From assembly GCF_000149955.1 (NCBI RefSeq), contig NC_030988.1, positions 4,835,245 to 4,899,244 on the forward strand: DNA of 64,000 nucleotides. The letters run 5' to 3'. This document shows positions 22,340-33,459 of the stretch, piece by piece. The notes below the pieces were generated by a model, which saw only the letters and a program-made list of their open reading frames with translations, was not told the origin of the DNA and searched no databases. Position numbers and translations under genes: made by a program. This DNA comes from Fusarium oxysporum f. sp. lycopersici 4287. Taxonomy: Eukaryota > Ascomycota > Sordariomycetes > Hypocreales > Nectriaceae. The first letter of the stretch is position 1. Each line of letters opens with the position of its first letter.

Positions 22340-22889
22340 TGACACCTTTCGAGCACCACAACGGGAGCGCGATTCGCTTCATGGCGGTGCGAAGAAGTGG
22401 AGGATATGCCAACGTATGCAGTATAGAAACGCCCATTTGTATCGGAAGCCTTGAGGGTATGGCTTTGAAATACCGACAGACCAAGAGGGTGACCGCGAGT
22501 GGCCGCAGGGTTGAGGAACGATAAACAAATCAACTACGTAGCAGTAATCTATTCTGATCTCGCCGCTAAGAGGCATGAGGGTCTATCTTGTACTTCTGAA
22601 GCGTCCCAGACCCCATTGGATAGATGGTTGGGTGGGGATGAGATCAATTGAATATGCTGTCGAGTAAAGCAGTGGCCCGCCTGGCACCTCTTATCTTGAA
22701 CCTGTTTCCATGTAGAGAAGCCAGCAATGGAACTCCTGAGAGCGATCACATTGATCCGTCAAACACTAAGAGACTCAGCTCTGGACGGCGTCCATGCAGC
22801 TCCGGTTATGGCTATAAATATGGCTGGTTCGCTTGGGAAGTTGACTGCATCGTCTCGCCCTTTCCATCGTGGAACAGCTGGTGATCAGA
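22340..22889. other. intergenic, uncertain coding
   Basis: Short plus-strand ORFs (22648-22884, 22727-22909) may include upstream exons of the coiled-coil gene at 22890, but I cannot settle a splice model. Confidence 0.3.
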
Positions 22890-23291
22890 ATGCTTCAAGA
22901 ACCCCTTAACTTCGGAGGTCATAGCTCAAAGAGCAAGGAATCGAATCTGGATTATTGCCATGATCTGCCTGACTATTGCAGTCCGTCGAGCCATGGGTCG
23001 CTCGGTACTCCCCGTCAAACAATTTGTCCACTTTCGGAAGCCCAAGAGCCCGAATCCACTTCTAGCGAATATGAGCCAGCATTGAACGACGCACCGACAT
23101 GCGACTCATTTGGTCCAAATGTTAGTATGGAGGAGAAAATGGAGGAAATGAGCAGGGAGCTAGACATTCTGAAGGCTACTGTTCTTTGGATGCAGGGCGT
23201 GCAGGACACACAGAATAGGGTCATAAGCAGGCTATTGGTATCGCAAAGACGAAATACCAGGGTTGGTGGATCGTATGAGGCCAGAAGTTGA
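22890..23291 (+). CDS. hypothetical coiled-coil protein
   Basis: A 133-aa ORF from the ATG at 22890; the frame is open back to 22869. The N-terminal two thirds are Ser/Pro/acidic and low in order (SSKSKESN, PESTSSEYEP). The C-terminal third forms a clear amphipathic coiled coil (MEEKMEEMSRELDILKATV, then QGVQDTQNRVISRLLVSQ). This heptad segment resembles one in the decayed gene at 12.7-13.1 kb (VKMEKLGRDIRILKRLV). Upstream exons are possible. No known family. Confidence 0.4.
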   Translation: MLQEPLNFGGHSSKSKESNLDYCHDLPDYCSPSSHGSLGTPRQTICPLSEAQEPESTSSEYEPALNDAPTCDSFGPNVSMEEKMEEMSRELDILKATVLWMQGVQDTQNRVISRLLVSQRRNTRVGGSYEARS

Positions 23292-23668
23292 GAACAAGCG
23301 ACCAGGAGTCTGATTACAGATATAGTGAATCGTGAACTTTCAAGCTTGTCGCCTGATCAGATCTAGCTGCGCTGCTAGTCGCGGCCAAAAAGTGACGTCC
23401 AAATTTGACGGTCATGGTTCATTATTAGACTCTAAAGGACCTCAGAGAATGTATAGTGTATTGTAACATAACAACGACCGCTATATTCGTACTTCTGTGT
23501 GTGGAATCCTACAATACAATTACACTCATCTCCCATGGCATCTTATGAATTAAATAAGAAGACGACTTGTGCCACAGCCATTTTGCCGAATCAGAAGATA
23601 CCATATAGAAGAAATCCATAGGCACGCCTTGTGTATACGCAAAGTGTGGTCGGTCCACCAGTCTCAAG
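23292..23668. other. intergenic, no gene seen
   Basis: No coding signal. 5' flank of the next gene. Confidence 0.4.
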
Positions 23669-24353
23669 ATGCAGCGACTCGATCTACATAAAGCAGCCGG
23701 CGATATGAGTCAAGAAGCAAGCGAGGATGGGCTGCTCTTACGAAGATGTAGGGATAGGCTTGCAGCACACATTGGTTAGTGCATAACCATCAAGAGCAGA
23801 ACTTGCTTGCCTGACAATAGTAGAAAGCAGAACTGGTGTCAAGGTAGAACCCGCCGAGGTTAGTTTGACGACAAAGCAGAGTCATGCTTACACTTGGATG
23901 TATACGACGGAAGTAGCCCATTTATTTTCCAAGGATCTCGAGAACCACGAAACCGAAGCATACCAAAAGCTTTGTATAGAAGTGGGAAGAAGTTTCTATG
24001 CCGTGTCATTCACCAAGAGCAACTTGGCAGGCAGTCAACTGCGCTCAGGAAGCCCACCACCATTCTGCGTACCAACATTCAATGTAGATGCAATGGAGTC
24101 TGGCGAAGTAACTGAGCGCGTAGCTCTACTGAGCCACCAGCTCTCCATGATGGAGACGAGTGCAGCCTACGACGCAATCACCCGGGTGCAGTTGCAAGAA
24201 ACTATCGCCACACTGGAATACGAAAACGAACGTCTCGCGCAGGAAGCCAGACAGCAGCGGGAGGACGCCGTATATCACCGGGATTTCTTTTACAGGCTCT
24301 TAGAAGCCACAGATCAGCTGAACTTGACAATCGGGGATATTCACCAGGATTAA
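23669..24353 (+). CDS. hypothetical coiled-coil protein, two exons
   Basis: CDS join(23669..23774,23824..24353), 211 aa. The 49-bp intron (GTTAGT donor, CTGAC branch, TAG acceptor) joins the frames cleanly. The start is the ATG at 23669 (QRLDLHKAAGDMSQEASEDG). The middle is globular (SHAYTWMYTTEVAHLFSKDL, LCIEVGRSFYAV). Residues about 140-200 are a strong coiled coil (LSHQLSMMETSAAYDAIT, LEYENERLAQEARQQRED). It ends YHRDFFYRLLEATDQLN. No family is recognised. No signal peptide or membrane segment. The coiled coil suggests a dimeric protein. Confidence 0.5.
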
Positions 24354-24922
24354 ATTAGAACAGTCAACGTTAGTATGTTTCCGAAAGATGATATTTCATC
24401 GCGCTAGTTGAGGAGATCTTCATCTTGGATGTGCCGCGTGTACTGTTTTGCAGCATAGCACAAAATGAGAGGGTATAAGGAGTTTCGCATTACCAGTCTA
24501 ATAATTTGAGAGATTTTATTGTGGATATGGTGATTATAGATAAATAAATAAATCCAGTTTTCTTGAACGCGGCTATGATCAAAGATGTCGACGTCGATAT
24601 ATTCAAACTATGTTCGGAATCATGAGTTCATCGAATTCCAAGTCTAGTAGAATTAAGATGGAGGGTAACATTTGTGGTAAAGAATAAATTTCTTCGATGC
24701 TAGATATAAAAGCAAATTGATGCAGAGATACTGACGGTATGTCATCTAAGAATGCAGGGGCTTTTGGCGGATTATTAAAGCGAGGTGTGACGTCTCCTGT
24801 TGGATTTCGGAGCATGCTTACTGGAGTATAAGCACTACGAGAAAGGAAAGAGAAAGAGAAGAAAATCAATGTGCAGCGTAAAAGTTTACGCATATAAGGT
24901 CGCCAGCCGTGTAACCTCCGGT
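24354..24922. other. AT-rich intergenic
   Basis: 3' flanks of two convergent genes. A minus ORF at 24603-24932 has a hydrophobic stretch but overlaps the end of the next gene and has no domain. Confidence 0.4.
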
Positions 24923-25225
24923 TTACACACATCGTCTACATCTTACGCGTTTACAATGATAGCATTCGAAAAACAAGCCTCGTTCTGGGCTTTTGCAATG
25001 AGGACAGGTCCATTCTATCAGACAACTGTTGGCCCTTAGGACCCACGAATGCTGATCCCCTGAACCTGGGTCGCAGGAACCTCCAACGTCCCTGGATGAT
25101 GCTAGACCGGCTGAGGTATTGCTTGACGAAGGTAAGTATGGAATGTACGGGTTGGTGCCGTTCTGATCATTGGCATTTTGGCAATATTGTGCGCAGCCAC
25201 ATAATTTGTATGTGATCGTATTCAT
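24923..25225 (-). CDS. hypothetical Cys-rich zinc-finger-like protein
   Basis: ORF of 100 aa. Its C-terminus carries closely spaced cysteine pairs: WTCPHCKSPERG, then ECYHCKRVRCRRCV and stop. This CxxC...CxxC...CxxC pattern suggests a small zinc ribbon or RanBP2-like finger. The N-terminal part also has CGCAQYC, then a low-complexity stretch (LPSSSNTSAGL). An intron or a different start in the N-terminal half is possible. Fungal genomes hold many orphan proteins with such C-terminal clusters. No function is assigned. Confidence 0.45.
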   Translation of the reverse strand: MNTITYKLCGCAQYCQNANDQNGTNPYIPYLPSSSNTSAGLASSRDVGGSCDPGSGDQHSWVLRANSCLIEWTCPHCKSPERGLFFECYHCKRVRCRRCV

Positions 25226-25765
25226 GGCTGGAAAAGCAAAGACACATGCACGCGTTTTATTGGAAGAGCCTCAAGTAAATTTATGCAGTCACAGGCGGCG
25301 GAGAGGTCTTGTCATATATGCATGCTCAGCGACAACCAGGACCTTATCTGGCCGAATGCTAATACCCATAGCTTTCGTTGATTGAAGAGCGAGTCATCAC
25401 GTCCAGACCTTTTACAAACAATACGGCACAGCACTGACTGTGGGACAGGTGTGCCGGACGATGGCGACGTCAAGATACGCCTTTTTTTGTATGAACTATG
25501 CTTCCCGAGCATGCTTCATCTTTCATACCGCACATATGTGGTAACCACCATATAAGACCAATTTTATTCTACTTTTGGAGTGGATGAACCATTGACTTAA
25601 CAACAGTCATTGAAACCTAGAATGGATAATAACGGACGAACTGTGGTAGTTCTCAGGTACTTGCCATTTCAGTAGAGATGATGAATAATCTGGTAACATT
25701 CTTTTACCTTTGATATGATCGATCTCAATTCAACGTGGTGCTGTGAAGTTCAAGTCGATTAAATC
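25226..25765. other. intergenic, no gene seen
   Basis: Divergent promoter space for the genes at 24.9-25.2 kb (minus) and 25.8 kb (plus). Confidence 0.4.
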
Positions 25766-26452
25766 ATGCAGGATACAGTAGTGGTGTACACATATGCTGA
25801 GCTATCTTCTATATTCTTCATCAATGGCAATATATCCTACCTTCATTGTCAAAATACATCGAAATGCTCCAACGTAAGTCCGACGAGAACATCCAGCTTT
25901 GTATCTTCGGAACCTGACAAGCCCCTCGATTTGATAGTAACGAGAGAACTGGGCCCTTCGTCAACACTTGTGCTTGCAAGGTTATTGCATCATTTTAACT
26001 ACATCTCGCTATTTACAGCCAACCTGGGCACAATATCGCTTACGTTTACGGCGCTTGCCGTGGCGGGAACTGATGGCCTGACCGAAGAATCTTCCGCCGT
26101 GGTGGCCATTCTGATGAGCGCCACAATGGCCGCCATTGTCGCCATACTGCTTCGGTTCACGCTGAACCGATCGAGACCTTGTTTTCAGAGGCTCGATCTC
26201 ATCGCAGCCTCGACACCTCTGTTCCTGGTCGATCTCGTCGTCCTCGAGATCTTGGTTGGCCTTCTCGTGTGGTACACCAGTAGCTTTACGGCAAGATTTG
26301 CTACGTACCTAGTCATAGAACTCTTGTTGGTCATGACTTTGGTGGTGCTAATAGCGATATGTTTCTGGAGGAAGATTAGGATCTTGATTCGTCTCGGTCA
26401 TTATAAAAGTCTTGAGGCAGATAATGCCGTCGGCCAGCAAGTTCAGAGATAG
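25766..26452 (+). CDS. putative multi-pass membrane protein
   Basis: A 228-aa ORF. From about residue 75 on it has four hydrophobic helices: about 85-107 (YISLFTANLGTISLTFTALA), 117-138 (AVVAILMSATMAAIVAIL), 152-173 (PLFLVDLVVLEILVGLLV) and 180-203 (YLVIELLLVMTLVVLIAIC). These are followed by a short cytosolic-type tail rich in Arg/Lys. The N-terminal 60 residues lack features and may be replaced by another start, such as one near 25863. This is probably an integral membrane protein of unknown role. No family is recognised. Confidence 0.55.
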   Translation: MQDTVVVYTYAELSSIFFINGNISYLHCQNTSKCSNVSPTRTSSFVSSEPDKPLDLIVTRELGPSSTLVLARLLHHFNYISLFTANLGTISLTFTALAVAGTDGLTEESSAVVAILMSATMAAIVAILLRFTLNRSRPCFQRLDLIAASTPLFLVDLVVLEILVGLLVWYTSSFTARFATYLVIELLLVMTLVVLIAICFWRKIRILIRLGHYKSLEADNAVGQQVQR

Positions 26453-27969
26453 CACATAAAAAAACACGGCAAAAGGCATGTGCATGACTGAATAACACTT
26501 AAGCGAAGAAACGGAGGGAGCGGTTTGATCAAGTTTAATTTCAACGTCGTCTCGTAGGAGTACAAACTATTATTGAGAGATGTCCGGGAACTGCAAGTCA
26601 AGGCCTATGCCTCTTGTCAAAGCAGGATACCGCTCATTCTAAACAGCATCTAATTGGCTACAAGCGGACAAGAATAAAAGTAAGCCTCCGATAAATAACT
26701 ACCCTATAGCTCACTACCTCTTGATTTCCACGACAGAGTGAAAGCCCACCAGGGGATCAAAGGCCATGTTATCAATCAAGTAAATATTATATGATCCTTT
26801 GTAGCCCTATTACTATGCTGTAGCGTGCGAACTGATACTGTGGAGTGGTTGCGTTGCAAACAGGGCTTCGCGACTGGCTTTCGTTTATAAAACCGGAAAT
26901 GCGGAGTTCAGCAATGATTCTGATCTTTTTACTTAGACAACTCCTAACGCTAAGTTACGAAATGGGCCATAGTAGTCGCCTCGCCTCGAGTTGAAGTTCA
27001 AGTTGTAGATGATGACACTTGCCAAAGCTGCTTACAGCCTGCTCAGGCTGTATCAGGCATAACTTCGGCGCATGAGACAGACACGGCTTTAGCATCCATG
27101 CTATTGGGCTTCAACACTATTGTATGAGATCGAGTAGCGAAATGGAATACGTGGATGACGGCAGACCGGCTCAGGATATAGGGTGAGCTAAGGTTGGTAG
27201 TGACGAAGCATAACGATGCATATACTTAACGGCTGGGCTGAAGATGGGCCAAGCCCGTACCCTGTCCCGGCTACATTGCGTTCCTTTCCCCATCATGTTT
27301 GCCTCTTAATACAGTCGCTGTAGATGACTGAGAGCCCTTAACAATAACTGTGCAGTCAAGCAGCTCATAGAGCCTCTCAGTCACCTGTGTTTTGTGGAAA
27401 CCTTCTTTTGCCATCTTCATACTATACTCGACATACAATTATACTTCTAGGCCATAATAGCCAACTACCTATCCAACACAAAGGCGCTGGCGAACATACA
27501 GCTCGTGACAAGATACTGCCAGACGAAATCAGAGCAACCATTATTTGATATGTGATAAGCTGGCCACCGGGGATCGGTTTTACGACAACATACACAGAAT
27601 CTGTCCTTCAACCAAAGCAACTTGCATCCACGCAGAATTCAGCGCCCTCCGATATTGGCCTGGCCCGTGAATGCAAACATCTAATACTTGAATAAGTATA
27701 GACAAAACCATTTAGGGTTTGATTCAGAGTCCGAAGGTAGTAAGGCTTTAAATGAGCAGTAAGTCTTGAAGCCAAACAGAAGCATCTCCCTTTTCCTAGC
27801 AGGCTTGGTGATACATCAGTGCGACTTACTAGAACCAATCGACGAGATTTTAAATTTGCATATTAAAGGACGCATAACTCTGACCCAAAGAAAGATCTGA
27901 AGTCCAATATATTGCCAACATATCTTATTTTCCAAACCGAATAACTAAGAAGGGCGGGGGCCAATAAGT
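26453..27969. other. 1.5-kb interval, no gene seen
   Basis: Only short ORFs with no domain content. I see no terminal repeats or tandem arrays. Confidence 0.5.
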
Positions 27970-28786
27970 TTATGCTCTCAGTGGCCGCTTCGGAAGGAGT
28001 ACACAATCATGTTTCATACATTCTAAGTGATTATCATATTGCCGCATCACAAAATTTGTTTTAGTCTTGGCTGTATATGCAAGTTCTTCCTCGGTTTGTT
28101 CATAATCTGCCGATTCCAGGTCAACTATCATGATTTTATCCTTTCCGTCATCTATGACAAGATGAAAGTTATCCAGTTTGGCATCCCCATGAGAGACACC
28201 TAAGTCATGTAAGGACTTGAAGGCGTGATATGTTAGGGGCCTCATATCTTGCTCATCCAGTACGGCGCCTTCAGGAGTTGCGACACAATAACCTCCAATG
28301 TCTGAGAGTATCAGAGCGCGAGTGTTGTTATACTGGGTAATGCCGAAGAGTTTGGGAATGGTGAGACCTTGAATGGGTTGTAGTTTATGGTACGCAATAA
28401 GTTCGTTGTCAAATTCTTCTTCCCAATTCAGTTTCTGGAATTTCAGGACAATTCTTTCTGGTAGAAACCACTCTGGGAATTTGCTTTCAATCCATGATCC
28501 AGTTACTGTAGATAGAACTTGAAACAAGAACTGGATAGCATATTGAACAAATGTCTGCTCTATCCGCAGGAGGAGAACATTGGGGTGACAACGGTCTGCT
28601 GCTGAGCCAGTAGCTTGGATGGTTCGAGTACCAAACCGAAATTGCTGGAGCCCAAATTTTATCAGCAGGTAGACAAAGGAGAAAGCGGGTAATATATCTT
28701 ACGACGTTCGTTGCAAGAGAGGCTTTTCCGGTGACGATGTCAATCCGTGGAGTGCCTGATGCCTCATTCGCGTCTGAGTTTTCCAT
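27970..28786 (-). CDS. minimal protein-kinase-like protein
   Basis: CDS complement(join(27970..28644,28703..28786)), 252 aa. The 58-bp intron (28645-28702, GTAAGA donor, CTGAT branch, CAG acceptor) joins the frames. Kinase landmarks in order: a Lys in RIVLKF (K96), a helix-C-like Glu in FDNELIAYHKL (E109), a hinge-like ALILSDIGG, the catalytic loop VSHGDAKLDNF (H180, D182, N187) and the metal-binding Asp in IMIVDLES (D203). It then ends soon after, so the C-lobe is very small. The HGD...DLE form is closer to aminoglycoside-phosphotransferase-like and fungal orphan kinases than to classic Ser/Thr kinases. It is divergent from the PD-(D/E)XK-like gene at 29994, with a MITE between them. Substrate unknown. 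Confidence 0.72.
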
Positions 28787-28924
28787 TGTGCAGTTAAGAT
28801 TCAGCTTTGAAAGGTAATTTGCTTAGCGACGAAACTTTAGGGGATGATTAAAGAACTGGCGAAAGCGCGACGCGGCGAACAGCGGCGGGAAAAAATTGGA
28901 TAAGCCAAGCTTAGTCATCGGCCC

Positions 28925-28933
28925 TTCCAATCC
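28925..28933. repeat. left target-site duplication of the MITE
   Basis: TTCCAATCC, repeated at 29434-29442. Confidence 0.93.
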
Positions 28934-29433
28934 GGCGGCCAATACAGAGGCGCCCTCTTTTTAATATTTGCGCGCCTAGGGGTATATAAGGTACTCTCTA
29001 ACTAAGCCCAAATACCCTTATCCAAACTATAAAAACGAGAGTTTTAAGTATATAGAAATAAGAACAAGCTACTAGGGAAGTATGTATATTCTTTACTAGT
29101 ATATTATATCTCATTTTTATAAGTTTTTAGCAAGGAGTTCTGTGTCTGCACTTGTACTGCAGAGGGCGCGCCTGCCCGCTGATGTCAGCAAACTTAAACG
29201 AAAAAGATATACAGAAGCAGAAACAAAACTTCCAGCATCCAGGGTAATAAATTAATACTTACGAAACTAGCAAGAATATAAAAATATCCATGCAAAATTC
29301 ACTTATTATTTCAATGGTACTAATTCCCCCGTTCTTGTGGTCTGGGTGATGGTATTCGGGTTTAGTTGGGGAGCAACTTATGTACCCCTAGGCGCGCAAA
29401 TATTGAAAGGAGGGCGCCTCTGTATTGGCCGCC
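28934..29433. mobile_element. Mutator-type MITE, 500 bp
   Basis: Non-autonomous element of exactly 500 bp. The terminal inverted repeats are about 57 bp with only three mismatches, and each starts GGCGGCCAATACAGAGG when read inward. The flanking direct repeat is nine bases (TTCCAATCC). Nine-base duplications and long inverted ends are typical of Mutator-like elements. There is no coding capacity. All three mismatches are T at the left against C at the right, two of them in CpA context. Confidence 0.9.
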
Positions 29434-29442
29434 TTCCAATCC
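29434..29442. repeat. right target-site duplication of the MITE
   Basis: TTCCAATCC, identical to 28925-28933. Confidence 0.93.
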
Positions 29443-29993
29443 CGCTTACAAAGCAGACAACAACGAGCTAAAACAACATTGTCCCAATACTTCATACATT
29501 TGAAGAACAATGTAACTAAAACGAGAAAGTTTTATTCCATTCAACCTATTTTCTTTCTAATTTTAGTCTCTTTGATGCCAATACCTCACGAGAGGTACGT
29601 AAGCCAAAGAGTCGTAAATCAAAACATACAAGGGTCTTACAAGTCACATGCGCACTCCAATTGGGCTGAGCTCAGCCTTCTCAATGTCTGTTGGTTGGCC
29701 ATCTGTTTCATAGAGTACCAACATCGTGGGGCTGGACTACTGAGGCGCTTAGCAATGCGTGCTTATTGGTCCTCGTACTAAATCTCAGCTTGAAGCATAT
29801 GATTTTAACCGCTGGAGGCTACAAGGCTGTTGGCTGAACCATCGTCAACGGCGCCCGGCTTCAAGGATTCTTATGATTTATCAATGTCTAATGAATCCAA
29901 CCATATTAGATATATCAACCACGAACTCAGACTTATTTTCTCAAACATTGGACTTATCCTGCTTAGTAAATCTAGCCTATCACTTTACCTATT

Positions 29994-31048
29994 ATGTCTA
30001 CCAGCAAAGACCTTATCTTGAAGCACCCGAACAATGCCATCAGCAATCCTGGATACAAGACCGGCTCTGATAAGCCCTGGGCTCGTACATTCAAGCCTAT
30101 AAAGAAAGTCACCTCGCACACTATTGTTGGCAGAGATGACCAGTATCACTCAGATTTTGAAACTGGCTTCATGGAACTGCAGAATGATGACAGATTGCGA
30201 TTTAACCAACAAGCCGTCCCACCAAATAATCGCCATTGGAGACTCGAAACGGAGGCAGATTGCGAAAACTGGTTTAATACCGAGGTGGTAAATGTAGTCC
30301 TGTCTGCATGGCACTCCTATCCGTCCCTCACACAGTCGTCTCACATCAAACCCATTTCAGAAAACAGTATACCGGAGAATATCGACTCTGTATTTTCTAT
30401 CAAAGTGGGCCAACAAAGAAAGACCGTGGCGATTGGTGAGATTAAACGTAATCTCCTTATCCAAGATGAATGGCAAAATGGAACCATCGCATCACCAGAT
30501 CAAAGGAAGCTCTCACAAGAGCTAAGAGGGTGAGTATTAGATTCTTGAAGGTTGTCGATCCTGTCTTTGACATGGACTTTTCCGTCTTGACCCCGAAGAG
30601 GATAAATGATATCAAGCTGACCAAACATGTTAGATATGCGGCGAAATACGTGTGCCCTCAAGTCTTTTGCTTCGACGGTGCCGTTCTGGTTCTGCTGCAA
30701 TTCAGGGCCTTCAGAGCCGAAGATATTAATGATGAGAAATGTCCGATAGACTGTTGGACTCTCCCAATTGATGGAAGCTCCTGCAGCCTCCGGTATGGAC
30801 TTTACCGGCTCTTGGCTCAAGGTTGGAGACGATGCCAAGCAGAACTAGCAGCTCCTTTCAGTATAGGAGGCCTGCAACCTTATTGCAGAGAATATTCTAA
30901 CGGTCAGCCTATTTGGAAAGTCAATGGTCAGAAGCAGAGGTCTCACCCAAACGGCTATCAAAGGGGTGTTGACCAGCAAACTGGAGCTTTGATATGGTCT
31001 CACCAAGTTTATCCAGTGGAGTGGGAAACAGGGCCATTTTGGGAGTAA
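29994..31048 (+). CDS. PD-(D/E)XK nuclease-like protein, fungal orphan family
   Basis: CDS join(29994..30529,30634..31048), 316 aa. The 104-bp intron (GTGAGT donor, CTGAC branch, TTAG acceptor) restores the frame as ELR-G-YAAKYVCPQVFCFDG. A restriction-endonuclease-like core is visible: a helix Glu in NTEVVNVV (E97), Asp in PENIDSVFSI (D131), E-x-K in AIGEIKRN (E149, K151) and a following Gln in YVCPQVF (Q188). That order and spacing (D-x17-ExK) matches PD-(D/E)XK nucleases. The C-terminus (CWTLPIDG, RYGLYRLLAQGWRRCQ, VEWETGPFW) is family-specific. Divergent from the kinase-like gene. Related REase and kinase domains occur as end domains of Crinkler-type eukaryotic effectors (family knowledge). 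Nuclease activity is inferred only. Confidence 0.65.
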
Positions 31049-31957
31049 GAGGTGGGAGCGTAAACCGTATAACATAACAAAGAACTAAGTTGGTGATTGG
31101 TGATGGGGGCATATTGCATCTGTCGCCAAGTAGGACGCTTACTTGGTCTGTCCAAGATTAAATCAATGTAGTGTGTGGGGAAGGCGTCCCTTATGGCCAA
31201 GGTAGCTAAATTGAGCCTATCATAAGATGGATCATAACCAATGCCATTGTGTTGAATCTCACAACAACTCGGTTTAGCTCAACTCAGTTAGGAGCCCGAC
31301 ATTGTTACTATGCTCCTACCTCGAAGTATTCATTGAAGTCCATATTGCATCTTTGTATCGAAGATGTTGCCTACCGTATTGCCCAACACGACACTCAGAC
31401 ATTTTAGCCAACACAACTCTCCCCTGTAAGAATCTTTTCATGGCACCCGCTGTTAGCGCGCTGCTACGGTCTGCTCTGTCTGGGAACGGAGCCCCTTCTC
31501 GCGTCGCCTTAAACCGTGTCACCCTTGTCAAGTCCATTGAAAACCACTTTCCCTGCTATGTGATGAATCACAAGAAATCTGGCATATGCACGCGTCTTGG
31601 TCGAATGCCTTGTTACAACGACGCAGAGTAAAGCGATCAACCTCAAACACAGTTACGGCACGTCGGATACTTATTTCTGGGTTGTTCTGCGCTGTTTCGA
31701 ATGTAAGAAGGACTCTAGCTTAAGTTGAAGCATGTGACATACTGGATGGGTGGGAAGTCTCTGATTAGATCGTAATGATGTAAGATGAGGATTTTGGGAG
31801 TACTCGCTCATAAAACCATATCAAGACGCCCCGTAGTCACTATCAGGATAAGCTTTTGCTCGTCTCGTGCCGTTTCAGTATTTATGTGGCTAGAAGAAAC
31901 ATAATGACAGTAGCTAGGTATGATTGTTAAAATAGTCCCCGCTAACTCACTCATTCC
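31049..31957. other. intergenic, no confident gene
   Basis: A plus ORF at 31302-31631 includes, at about 31411-31470, a 60-bp stretch similar to one at 3359-3418. Otherwise no structure. Confidence 0.4.
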
Positions 31958-32530
31958 TCATTCCATGTCTCTAGGCTCAACCCCCGCCTTTTTCAACACT
32001 GACACCATCTCATCGACTATGTCAAACTCGTCAATCACGTCATCGGATTCGTCATTATCCACCACAGTATAGGCTTCCCATTCTGTTGCCATCGCTACTT
32101 GGCAGATGTATACCTCAAATCCCAGGTGTTGGAGATCAAAATCTTTTAAGGTCAGCTTACGCTCCGGTGAGGGGCCCACCATTTTATCCTCCCCTTCAGA
32201 CCCTGACTCCAAGCTTCGCCTGATCCAAGCAGTAAAATATTTGCGAATAAACTTCCTAGGCTTGCATAGCGTACCATCAAGACCATTCCAAACAACTGCA
32301 TGAAGCTTGGGGTTCCTCAGCAGCTTTTCGATAAAGGTCGACGTTGTCGAGTCTTTCTTGACCAAAAAGCTAAAGCATAGTATTCCACGACACTGGTACT
32401 CGTGATAGTCGTCTTCGCACTCGTATATGGAATTTTTGCAAATTCTTTGTATCGATGTTGCCAAGCCACGCCAACTACCGTCAGGCTCGTATGTGAGCAG
32501 CTCATAGCGCAGTAGTTGGAAAAAATGCTT
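31958..32530 (-). CDS. hypothetical acidic protein
   Basis: The frame is open from about 32552 to the stop at 31958 and gives about 190 aa. It includes HFFQLLRYELLTYEPDG before the first listed start, so an N-terminal exon is probably missing: a stop lies just upstream at about 32553 and I cannot place the splice site surely. The body is mixed (YECEDDYHEYQCRGILC, IEKLLRNPKLHAVVWNGLDG, FTAWIRRSLESGSEGED). The C-terminus is strongly acidic (VVDNDESDDVIDEFDIVDEM). No domain is recognised. The end is firm and the start is uncertain. Confidence 0.45.
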   Translation of the reverse strand, partial: KHFFQLLRYELLTYEPDGSWRGLATSIQRICKNSIYECEDDYHEYQCRGILCFSFLVKKDSTTSTFIEKLLRNPKLHAVVWNGLDGTLCKPRKFIRKYFTAWIRRSLESGSEGEDKMVGPSPERKLTLKDFDLQHLGFEVYICQVAMATEWEAYTVVDNDESDDVIDEFDIVDEMVSVLKKAGVEPRDME

Positions 32531-32592
32531 CTTTGCCCTTTTCGTGTTGACAGTCCTGCCTCAGACCTTCCGATCCAAATGGTGAGTCGCAC

Positions 32593-33459
32593 AGTTTTTT
32601 CGCGAAACTGTACTCAATATGCCTCTTGCTCTTGACCAGGAGATATCTCTAGGCACCCGATTTGTATATGTCTATGCAGTTATTTGTTGTCGTGGCAAGA
32701 GATATGGTATAATCATAGGTTGGGCTGCAAGACAAATGACTACATATATATGTCTTTTTGGCCTCAGGAGTAATACAAAGGCTCGGGGTAAAGTCAAGAA
32801 ATGCCTAGGATAGAATTTACTCCTGTTTTAGCAGCAGTGAGGGATTGGCCCCAATGGCTTGTTTTAGATTAGTATGTAATGACCCAACATAGGCAAAGCT
32901 TACCGATATTTCTTATCTTTGCCCCAGTGCACGATGATTATAGGCAAGATAAATCATCAGAAGGCTGAGCGCCGTGCTAGGGATTGCGTTAAGGAGACTT
33001 CCGGACTGAACAATGGAGTATATGTTGCTCTAGGTTGATTTACCAAGCGCTCAAAATACTGGAAACCCCTTGAGCCAATCCTCACCCATTAATGCACCAC
33101 CCAGGGAAGAGTGTCCGATAATGGCGTTTCATAGATTGGCTAAGACAATGAGTATCGCGAATTCATCCAACCTATCCCATGTTCCCATATCTGACAGCTG
33201 ATGCGCCTATATCGACCGACGTCTGTTTTCGAACATTTATTTAGCGCCAGTTTTGAGCGCTGGACAAGTGTGATGGCAATATCTAGAATGTGTCAAACAT
33301 TGCCGAAACCTGTACTTACTAAAAGCCGGTGGAGGCTGACCTCGTAAGATTCATTATCAACCCACGAACCCATACCTGCGAAGAACCTATTCATGTAGAC
33401 CAAGAGTCTGCCATCGTTCTGAAAGCATCGAGTCGTTGATATAATATTTACTGAGAGAA
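32593..33459. other. intergenic, no gene seen
   Basis: No coding signal. It holds the promoter side of the acyl-CoA oxidase gene. Confidence 0.4.

Larger units (their letters stand above)
28787..29993. promoter_or_regulatory. shared divergent upstream region of the kinase/nuclease-like pair
   Basis: 1207 bp between the two ATGs. 509 bp of this is the MITE plus one target duplication, so the original spacer was about 700 bp. No other gene. Plus ORFs at 29425-30070 lack domains. Confidence 0.45.

Noticed and set aside
29425..30070. Plus ORFs upstream of the nuclease-like gene
   Set aside because: Low-quality reading frames that overlap the MITE end; not conserved-looking.
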